DNA of 64,000 nucleotides. Source: an uncultured Aquitalea sp. GTDB lineage: Bacteria; Pseudomonadota; Gammaproteobacteria; Burkholderiales; Chromobacteriaceae. Below, piece by piece: positions 58,041 to 64,000 of this stretch. Position 1 is the first letter of the stretch. Every line of letters starts with the position of its first letter. The position numbers and the translations under genes are program-made. The stretch is from positions 1-64,000 of the forward strand of contig NZ_CAMFLA010000008.1 in assembly GCF_945957525.1 (NCBI RefSeq), in the 5' to 3' direction. Below the pieces are notes generated by a model, which was given only the letters and a program-made list of their open reading frames with translations, did no database searches and had not been told where the DNA came from.

Positions 58041-58933
58041 ACGTTGGCGCGTCGGGTTCCTGTCAGTCTTGTCCATCCTTCGTCGAACACAGGCGGGTCC
58101 ATGTCGAACCATTGTGCGTAAATGGCGGAAAGCTCGGTGGCCTGTTCGGCGAGGATGCCGGAAAGCACGATTCTACCACCGGTTTTGACATGGCTCGCCA
58201 GTAGCTGGCCAAGCATGCGCAACGGATTGGCCAGAATATTGGCCAGCACCACGTCGTATTCTTGCGCCGGATTCTCGTCCGGCAGGCAGAAACTGGCCGT
58301 GACATGGTTCTGCTCGGCGTTGTCCAGACTGGAACGAACAGCTTGTGGATCAATGTCCACGCCCAGCGCGGAGCCCGCGCCCAGCTTCAGTGCGGCGATG
58401 GCCAGGATGCCGGAGCCGCAGCCGTAATCCAGCACGCTTTCGCCGCCCTTGATGCCGGCGTCCAGCCATTGCAGGCACAGACGCGTGGTGGGATGGCTGC
58501 CGGTGCCGAAGGCAAGGCCCGGGTCCAGTTGCAGATTGATGGCCTCGGGAGCCGGCGCTTCATGCCAAGTGGGGGTGATCCACAGGCGATCGGAAATGCG
58601 AATGGGCTCGAACTGGGATTGTGTCAGGCGCACCCAGTCCTGCTCGGCCACCTTTTCCACGCGCCAGGTCGGCAGCGGCAGTCTGCATTCATTGGCCGCC
58701 GCCGCGATCAGCAACGCCACGTCGGCCGCTTCATCAAACAGGGTGATGATGCGGCTGCGGCTCCAGAGCCGGTCTACCGGTTCGCCGGGTTCGCCGAAGA
58801 TGGGCTCTTCTTGGTCGGTACCGGCAAAGGCGTCTTCAATGGCGGTGGACAGCGCGCCGGCATCCATCAGGGCGTCGGCGAAGCGCTCGGCCACGCTGCT
58901 GTCGGCGTCGATGGTGGCTTGCAGCCAGGCCAT
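58037..58933 (-). CDS. prmA: Ribosomal protein L11 methyltransferase
   Basis: 298 residues. The SAM-dependent fold has motif I VLDYGCGSGILAIAALKLGA and DPGLAFGTGSHPTTRLCLQWL, the PrmA signature; NILANPLRMLGQLL carries the post-I motif. It trimethylates L11. The start overlaps the accC stop (TAATG) and its end overlaps the DUF3426 gene, so the operon is tightly coupled. Confidence 0.95.
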   Translation of the reverse strand: MAWLQATIDADSSVAERFADALMDAGALSTAIEDAFAGTDQEEPIFGEPGEPVDRLWSRSRIITLFDEAADVALLIAAAANECRLPLPTWRVEKVAEQDWVRLTQSQFEPIRISDRLWITPTWHEAPAPEAINLQLDPGLAFGTGSHPTTRLCLQWLDAGIKGGESVLDYGCGSGILAIAALKLGAGSALGVDIDPQAVRSSLDNAEQNHVTASFCLPDENPAQEYDVVLANILANPLRMLGQLLASHVKTGGRIVLSGILAEQATELSAIYAQWFDMDPPVFDEGWTRLTGTRRANV

Positions 58934-60291
58934 TATTCGCTTCCTTTCTTCATCTGCGACAGGCGCTCTTCCAGATAATGGATGCTGGTGCCGCCACGCT
59001 GGAAGGCCGCATCCATGAAGAGCTCCTGATGCAGGGGGATGTTGGTCTTGATACCGGAGATGGAAATCTCGGACAGCGCCACGCGCATGCGGGCCATGGC
59101 CTGGTCGCGGGTGTCGCCGAAGGCGATCAGTTTGCCCACCATGGAGTCATAGTGCGGCGGCACGGTATAACCCTGATAGATGTGCGAGTCGATGCGGATG
59201 CCGGGGCCGCCTGCCGGATGGTAGCTCTCGATCTTGCCCGGGGAGGGCACGAAGGTGAACGGGTCTTCAGCGTTGATGCGGCACTCCATGGCATGGCCGC
59301 GCAGCACGATGTCGCTTTGCTTGTAGCGCAGCTTTTCGCCGGCGGCGATGCGGATCTGCTCCTGCACGATATCCACGCCGGTAATCAATTCGGATACCGG
59401 ATGCTCCACTTGCACGCGGGTGTTCATCTCGATGAAGTAGAACTCGCCGTTTTCGTAGAGAAACTCAAAAGTGCCGGCGCCGCGATAGCCGATGCGGGAG
59501 CAAGCTTCCGCGCAGGCGCGGCCAATGCGTTCGCGCTGCTCGTCGGTGATGCCGGGCGCAGGCGCTTCTTCAATGATTTTCTGGTGGCGGCGCTGCATGG
59601 AGCAGTCGCGCTCGCCCAGATAGATGGCGTTCCCGTACTCGTCGGCCAGCACCTGGATTTCGATGTGACGCGGCTGCTGCAGGAATTTTTCCATGTAAAC
59701 GGTGGGATTGCCGAAGGCCGCGCCGGCTTCGGTGCGGGTCATCTGCACCGAGCTGATCAAGGCACCTTCGGTGTGCACCACGCGCATGCCGCGACCGCCG
59801 CCGCCACCGGCGGCTTTGATGATGACCGGGAAGCCGATCTTCTTGGCGATCTTGACGATGGCGGCCGGATCATCCGGCAGTGCGCCGTCGGAGCCGGGCA
59901 CGCAAGGCACGCCGGCGGCGATCATGGCGTCTTTGGCGGATACCTTGTCGCCCATAAGGCGGATGGTTTCCGGACGGGGACCGATGAAGACGAAGCCGGA
60001 TTCTTCCACGCGTTCGGCAAAGTCGGCGTTTTCCGACAAAAAGCCGTAGCCGGGGTGAATGGCCTGGGCGTCGGTGACTTCGGCGGCGGCAATCAGCGCC
60101 GGCACATTCAGATAGCTCTTGGCGGAGGGGGCCGGCCCGATGCAGACCGATTCGTCCGCCAGCTTCACGTATTTGGCTTCGCGGTCTGCCTCGGAGTGCA
60201 CGACCACGGTCTTGATGCCCATTTCGCGGCAGGCGCGCTGGATGCGCAGCGCGATTTCACCGCGATTGGCGATAAGAATCTTTTCAAACAT
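58933..60291 (-). CDS. accC: Acetyl-CoA carboxylase, biotin carboxylase subunit
   Basis: 452 residues from the ATG at 60291 ([25 protein letters not shown]). The ATP-grasp fold has the glycine-rich [14 protein letters not shown] loop, [23 protein letters not shown] and the catalytic [24 protein letters not shown] segment. It carboxylates biotin on AccB with bicarbonate and ATP, the first step of fatty acid synthesis. It follows accB by about 90 bases and is coupled to prmA. Confidence 0.97.
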   Translation of the reverse strand: MFEKILIANRGEIALRIQRACREMGIKTVVVHSEADREAKYVKLADESVCIGPAPSAKSYLNVPALIAAAEVTDAQAIHPGYGFLSENADFAERVEESGFVFIGPRPETIRLMGDKVSAKDAMIAAGVPCVPGSDGALPDDPAAIVKIAKKIGFPVIIKAAGGGGGRGMRVVHTEGALISSVQMTRTEAGAAFGNPTVYMEKFLQQPRHIEIQVLADEYGNAIYLGERDCSMQRRHQKIIEEAPAPGITDEQRERIGRACAEACSRIGYRGAGTFEFLYENGEFYFIEMNTRVQVEHPVSELITGVDIVQEQIRIAAGEKLRYKQSDIVLRGHAMECRINAEDPFTFVPSPGKIESYHPAGGPGIRIDSHIYQGYTVPPHYDSMVGKLIAFGDTRDQAMARMRVALSEISISGIKTNIPLHQELFMDAAFQRGGTSIHYLEERLSQMKKGSE

Positions 60292-60380
60292 GATAAGGAC
60301 GTCCGTTGGGTGGCGCGTCAAGCAACAGGGGCACCGACGCGAGTCGTGCCCCTGTCATCTCTGGCGTCTGTCAGAGAGAA

Positions 60381-60842
60381 TCACTCGATGATGAACAGCG
60401 GCTCGCCGTATTCCACCGGCTGGCCGTTTTCAACCAGAATGGCTTTCACCACGCCGGAACGATCGGCCTCGATTTCATTCATCAGCTTCATGGCTTCGAT
60501 GATGCACAGCGTATCGCCGGCGCTGACGCTCTGACCCACTTCAACAAACGCCTTGGCGTCCGGGCCGGGCGAGCGGTAGAAGGTGCCTACCATCGGGGAT
60601 TTCAGCGCGTTCTTGTTGTCGGCGGGGGCGGGCGCGGCGGCTGCGGCCGGAGCGGCTGCAGCAGGAGCGGCGGCGGGCGCGGCCGGCAGTTGGGCAACGG
60701 TCATCGGCTGGGCGTAGGCCATATGAGCGTTGGCGGAAACGCGGGTGATGCGAACTTTTTCTTCCCCTTCGGTCACCTCGAGTTCGGCAATGCCGGATTC
60801 CTCGACGAGATCGATCAGTTTTTTCAGTTTACGCAGATCCAT
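60381..60842 (-). CDS. accB: Acetyl-CoA carboxylase, biotin carboxyl carrier protein
   Basis: 153 residues. [32 protein letters not shown] is the conserved N-terminus. An Ala/Pro-rich flexible linker follows (about residues 45-75), then the biotinyl domain with [13 protein letters not shown] and the biotinylation motif [12 protein letters not shown]. It carries carboxybiotin between the two AccABCD half-reactions. aroQ lies just upstream on the same strand. Confidence 0.97.
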   Translation of the reverse strand: MDLRKLKKLIDLVEESGIAELEVTEGEEKVRITRVSANAHMAYAQPMTVAQLPAAPAAAPAAAAPAAAAAPAPADNKNALKSPMVGTFYRSPGPDAKAFVEVGQSVSAGDTLCIIEAMKLMNEIEADRSGVVKAILVENGQPVEYGEPLFIIE

Positions 60843-60876
60843 GGCTATCCTTTGGACGGGATTATTTGTTGTGGGG

Positions 60877-61326
60877 TCAGTCTTGCGCGGACAAGCGCCG
60901 GATGGCGTGCGCAAGCGCCAGTTCATAGCCCTGAGCGCCCAGACCGCAAATCACGCCAACCGCCAGATCGGAAAAGTACGAATGATGGCGGAAGGGTTCG
61001 CGGGCGTGGACGTTTGAGAGGTGGACTTCTATGAACGGCACCTTCACGCCGGAAATGGCGTCGCGCAAGGCAACGCTGGTATGGGTGAAGGCTGCGGGAT
61101 TGATGATGATGAACGCGGTGCCGTCGGTCAGACAGGCATGAACGCGATCGATCAGAATGTGTTCGGCGTTGCTTTGCAGCGCCTGCAGTTCATAACCGGC
61201 CGCGGCCGCTTGGGCGGCCAGCTGCTGGTTGATGGATTCAAGCGTATCCCGGCCGTAGTGCTGTGGTTCCCGTGTCCCGAGCAGATTGAGGTTGGGTCCG
61301 TGCAGCACGAGGATTTTTCCGGTCAA
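60877..61326 (-). CDS. aroQ: 3-dehydroquinate dehydratase, type II
   Basis: 149 residues from a TTG at 61326 preceded by AGGAGC; upstream residues in the frame do not fit the family. [21 protein letters not shown] is the active-site start (Asn, Arg and the catalytic Tyr of HYG). [18 protein letters not shown] and [22 protein letters not shown] hold the remaining catalytic residues, including the His-Arg loop. It makes 3-dehydroshikimate in the shikimate pathway. An aroQ-accB-accC order is frequent in proteobacteria. Confidence 0.95.
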   Translation of the reverse strand: MTGKILVLHGPNLNLLGTREPQHYGRDTLESINQQLAAQAAAAGYELQALQSNAEHILIDRVHACLTDGTAFIIINPAAFTHTSVALRDAISGVKVPFIEVHLSNVHAREPFRHHSYFSDLAVGVICGLGAQGYELALAHAIRRLSAQD

Positions 61327-61592
61327 AGCTGAGCTCCTGAATTCAACATGGGCGCGAGTTTGCCGCAATTCGCAGCAAGATGTCTAGCTTTTGTGACTTT
61401 TCAAACGGATGTTTGATATTTGAACCGGTAGCGGAAAGCTGCCGGGAAAGCCCGTCGTTTCGAGCGAAAGCACTAGAGTGGACCCGTTTTTTTCTGTTGG
61501 CAAATTTTTTACAAACCCTCACAACCAGCTGTTGATCCTGCTCAAATTTCACTGTTGCGGAACAAGTCCGTGCCGCCTTGCGGCCGCGCGGG

Positions 61593-61598
61593 TATAAT
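61593..61598 (+). promoter_or_regulatory. -10 element upstream of queA
   Basis: A perfect TATAAT 27 bases before the queA ATG. The -35 region is GC-rich and does not match well. The rest of the 299-base aroQ-queA gap holds no gene. Confidence 0.5.
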
Positions 61599-61625
61599 TT
61601 GCCGGTTTAGATTCCGGTGTGTTCC

Positions 61626-62651
61626 ATGCAGCTTTCCGATTTCGATTACCACCTGCCCGAGGCGCTCATCGCCCAGCACCCGCCTGCCGAGCGCGGCAGC
61701 AGCCGCCTGCTGCACGTCCGGGGCACGTCGCTCGAAGACCGCCAGTTCGCCGATTTTCTTTCCCTGACCCAGCCGGGCGACGTCATGGTGTTCAACGACA
61801 CCCGCGTGATCAAGGCGCGGTTGTTCGGCGAGAAGGCCAGCGGCGGCAAGGTGGAGGCGCTAGTGGAACGCGTACTGGACGATCACACGGCGCTGGCTCA
61901 TGTGCGGGCGTCCAAGTCCCCAAAGCCGGGCTCGCGCATCCTGTTTGCCGAACGCTGGGAAGCCGAAATGGTGGAGCGCGCCGGTGAACTCTTCAAGCTG
62001 CGCTTTCTGGCGGAAGACAATCTGTTCGACATTCTGGACGCGTCGGGCAAGCTGCCGCTGCCGCCTTATATAGAGAGAAGCGCGGCCGAGGACGACGACG
62101 AGCGCTATCAGACAGTCTATGCCCGTGAGAAGGGCGCCGTGGCCGCGCCCACCGCCGGCCTGCATTTCACCGACGCCATGCTGGAAGCGCTGCGCGTCCG
62201 GGGCGTGGAGCTGGCCTATGTCACCCTGCACGTGGGCGCCGGCACCTTCCAGCCGGTGCGGGTGGAAAACATCGCCGAGCACAAGATGCACAGCGAAATC
62301 TATGAAGTGCCGGAGCGCACGCTGCAACTGATCACCGCCGCCAGGGGGCAAGGCCGCAAGGTGATGGCGGTGGGCACCACCAGCATGCGCGCGCTGGAAT
62401 CCGCCGCGCGAGGCGGCGTCTTGTGCGCCGGCCGCGGCGAAACCGATATCTTCATCACGCCGGGCTACCGCTTCAATGTGGTGGATAGGCTGCTGACCAA
62501 TTTCCATCTGCCCAAATCTACGCTGATGATGCTGGTGTCGGCTTTTGCCGGCTACGAGGAAATTTTCGACGCCTACCGCCACGCGGTTGAGCAGCAATAC
62601 CGCTTCTTCAGCTATGGCGACGCCATGTTGCTGGAACGCAAGGACGCTTGA
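61626..62651 (+). CDS. queA: S-adenosylmethionine:tRNA ribosyltransferase-isomerase
   Basis: 341 residues from the ATG at 61626; a GTG three codons earlier is a possible alternative. [31 protein letters not shown] is the typical start. [51 protein letters not shown] and [21 protein letters not shown] are diagnostic. It transfers ribose from SAM to preQ1 in tRNA to make epoxyqueuosine. No tgt gene follows; the next genes are a DUF971 gene and ubiE. Confidence 0.96.
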   Translation: MQLSDFDYHLPEALIAQHPPAERGSSRLLHVRGTSLEDRQFADFLSLTQPGDVMVFNDTRVIKARLFGEKASGGKVEALVERVLDDHTALAHVRASKSPKPGSRILFAERWEAEMVERAGELFKLRFLAEDNLFDILDASGKLPLPPYIERSAAEDDDERYQTVYAREKGAVAAPTAGLHFTDAMLEALRVRGVELAYVTLHVGAGTFQPVRVENIAEHKMHSEIYEVPERTLQLITAARGQGRKVMAVGTTSMRALESAARGGVLCAGRGETDIFITPGYRFNVVDRLLTNFHLPKSTLMMLVSAFAGYEEIFDAYRHAVEQQYRFFSYGDAMLLERKDA

Positions 62652-62658
62652 GGATCTC

Positions 62659-63018
62659 ATGACCGGCACTGCCTCCCCCCAAGACATCGTATTGCACGCC
62701 TTGTCGCGCACGCTGGAAATCGCCTTCGACGATGGCGCGCGATTTTCCCTGCCCGCGGAGTTCCTGCGGGTGTATTCCCCGTCGGCCGAAGTGCGCGGTC
62801 ACGGCGCCGGACAGGAGGTGCTGCAGGTGGGCAAGCGCAGCGTCGGCATCACGGCACTGGAGCCGGTGGGGCATTACGCGCTGAAGATTACCTTCGACGA
62901 TGGCCACGACAGTGGCCTTTACAGCTGGTCGTACCTGTATGAACTGGGCGCGAACCAGGAACATCATTGGCAGGATTATCTGAATCGGCTCGCCGCCGCC
63001 GGCGCGAGCAGGGAGTAA
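62659..63018 (+). CDS. DUF971 protein (gamma-butyrobetaine hydroxylase-like N-terminal domain)
   Basis: 119 residues. [80 protein letters not shown] and HWQDYLNRL are the DUF971 landmarks. The domain alone may bind metal; related proteins act in Fe-S or redox biology, but no role is proven here. It is immediately upstream of ubiE, a common betaproteobacterial pairing. Confidence 0.88.
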   Translation: MTGTASPQDIVLHALSRTLEIAFDDGARFSLPAEFLRVYSPSAEVRGHGAGQEVLQVGKRSVGITALEPVGHYALKITFDDGHDSGLYSWSYLYELGANQEHHWQDYLNRLAAAGASRE

Positions 63019-63020
63019 GC

Positions 63021-63755
63021 ATGGACAAGACCACTCATTTCGGTTTCAAGACTGTCGGCGAGAGCGAAAAAGCCGGCAAAGTGGCCGAGGTATTCCACTC
63101 CGTGGCCAACAAGTACGATGTGATGAACGACCTGATGTCGGGAGGTCTGCATCGCGTCTGGAAGCATTTCACCCTCACCACCTCCGGCGTGAAAGCCGGC
63201 GACAAGGTGCTGGATATCGCCGGCGGCACCGGCGACCTGGCGCGCGGTTGGGCCAAGCGGGTGGGAAAGAGCGGCGAAGTGTGGCTGACCGACATCAACA
63301 GCTCCATGCTTACCGTGGGCCGTGATCGTCTGCTGGACGAAGGCGTCATCCTGCCGGTGTCATTGGCCGATGCGGAAAAGCTGCCCTTCCCGGACAACTA
63401 CTTCGACGCGGTGTCGGTGGCTTTCGGTCTGCGCAACATGACCCACAAGGACGCGGCGCTCAAAGAGATGAACCGCGTGCTCAAACCGGGCGGCAAACTG
63501 ATGGTGCTGGAGTTTTCCAAAGTGTGGAAACCGCTGTCGCCTTTTTACGATTTTTACTCTTTCAAGGCCTTGCCGGTGATGGGCAAGCTGGTGGCGGGCG
63601 ATCCGGAGAGCTATCAGTATCTGGCTGAGTCCATCCGCATGCACCCGGATCAGGAAACCCTCAAAGCCATGATGAAGGAAGCCGGCTTCGGCAAGGTGGA
63701 TTACCACAACATGACTGGCGGTGTGGTGGCCTTACACAAGGGCTACAAGGTCTGA
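63021..63755 (+). CDS. ubiE: Ubiquinone/menaquinone biosynthesis C-methyltransferase
   Basis: 244 residues. [44 protein letters not shown] is the conserved start. [18 protein letters not shown] is the SAM-binding motif [40 protein letters not shown] is the family signature. It methylates the quinone ring in ubiquinone (and, where present, menaquinone) synthesis. The start lies 2 bases after the DUF971 gene stop. Confidence 0.96.
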   Translation: MDKTTHFGFKTVGESEKAGKVAEVFHSVANKYDVMNDLMSGGLHRVWKHFTLTTSGVKAGDKVLDIAGGTGDLARGWAKRVGKSGEVWLTDINSSMLTVGRDRLLDEGVILPVSLADAEKLPFPDNYFDAVSVAFGLRNMTHKDAALKEMNRVLKPGGKLMVLEFSKVWKPLSPFYDFYSFKALPVMGKLVAGDPESYQYLAESIRMHPDQETLKAMMKEAGFGKVDYHNMTGGVVALHKGYKV

Positions 63756-63757
63756 TC

Positions 63758-64000
63758 ATGGGCGCGCTCGACGGCATCACCAATCTGTGGGCCTTCGTTG
63801 CCGCCGGGGCGCTGCTGAATCTCACCCCCGGCCCGGACACCTTTTTCATTCTGGGGCGCAGCACAGCGCAAGGGCGGCGCGCCGGCATGCTGTCGGCCTT
63901 GGGCATTGCCCTGGGCAGCGTGGGGCACACCGTGCTGGCCGCTTTTGGCTTGTCCGCCGTGTTGGCCACCTCCGCCATGGCCTTCATGGTGGTGAAGCTG
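63758..64000 (+). CDS. LysE/RhtB-family amino-acid exporter (partial, runs off the window)
   Basis: The first 81 codons from the ATG at 63758, 2 bases after the ubiE stop. ITNLWAFVAAGALLNLTPGPDTFFILGRSTAQGRRAGMLSALGIALGSVGHTVLAAFGLSAVL shows the NLTPGPD motif and two to three helices of the LysE superfamily. Complete members have about 205 residues. The substrate is not predictable from this part. Confidence 0.88.
   Translation, partial: MGALDGITNLWAFVAAGALLNLTPGPDTFFILGRSTAQGRRAGMLSALGIALGSVGHTVLAAFGLSAVLATSAMAFMVVKL

Overview
The window is a stretch of GC-rich betaproteobacterial chromosome. Gene content and order point to Neisseriales, most likely Chromobacterium or a close relative in Chromobacteriaceae. 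The markers are gmk-rpoZ-spoT, the rpsU-yqeY-dnaG-rpoD macromolecular-synthesis block, hemE-priA-dacB, grxC-secB-gpsA, aroQ-accB-accC-prmA and queA-ubiE. This assignment is inferred from gene recognition by eye, not from a search.

Layout. 1-3.2 kb: patatin-like hydrolase, a PadR/DUF1700 regulatory pair and apt. 3.3-8.9 kb: an AzgA-type purine permease, then gmk, rpoZ, spoT, thiS and thiG. 9.0-13.6 kb: rpsU, yqeY, dnaG, rpoD. 13.7-20.9 kb: a CAT-anticodon tRNA gene carrying a 7.1-kb integrated element. 21-28.2 kb: a DMT transporter and a cyclic-di-GMP cluster, made of a PotD-like binding protein paired with a GGDEF protein, an HD-GYP protein and a second GGDEF protein. 28.2-33.8 kb: a structured intergenic region, a dicarboxylate/amino-acid symporter behind a likely sigma-54 promoter, and a DctD/DctB-type two-component system. 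33.9-36.1 kb: divergent lysR/lysA. 36.3-47.6 kb: BON protein, MltA, an RND efflux pair, a solute-binding protein, LysR plus a split chromate transporter, an ATP-PPase-like protein and a desaturase-like protein. 47.6-55.2 kb: hemE, priA, dacB, grxC, secB, an SH3-domain protein and gpsA. 55.2-64 kb: two tandem small exported paralogues, a cysteine-less Tpx homologue, a zinc-ribbon/DUF3426 protein, prmA, accC, accB, aroQ, then queA, a DUF971 gene, ubiE and the start of a LysE/RhtB exporter.

The integrated element is the most unusual locus. It lies between two copies of a 19-bp tRNA anticodon-arm sequence and has replaced the 3' half of the tRNA gene; the displaced original half survives at the far end. 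It carries a tyrosine integrase at one end, an AlpA-like HTH gene behind a strong promoter with an operator-like palindrome, a Gp2/YagK-YfjJ-type replication protein, a 53-residue membrane protein, nine 21-23-bp iteron-like repeats, a decayed serine recombinase, and one large three-helix membrane protein of no recognised family. No capsid, coat, Zot or conjugation genes are present. It looks like a phage-satellite-like replicating element with a single large cargo gene, possibly for defence.

At whole-window scale the 10-mer GTTGGCCGAA (reverse TTCGGCCAAC) appears at least 23 times outside the element, on both strands, in genes and in intergenic gaps, and was not found within the element. That resembles a DNA-uptake sequence or another genome-wide recognition signal. 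All coordinates, motifs and repeats come from reading the sequence; family names come from recognition of motifs without database searches.
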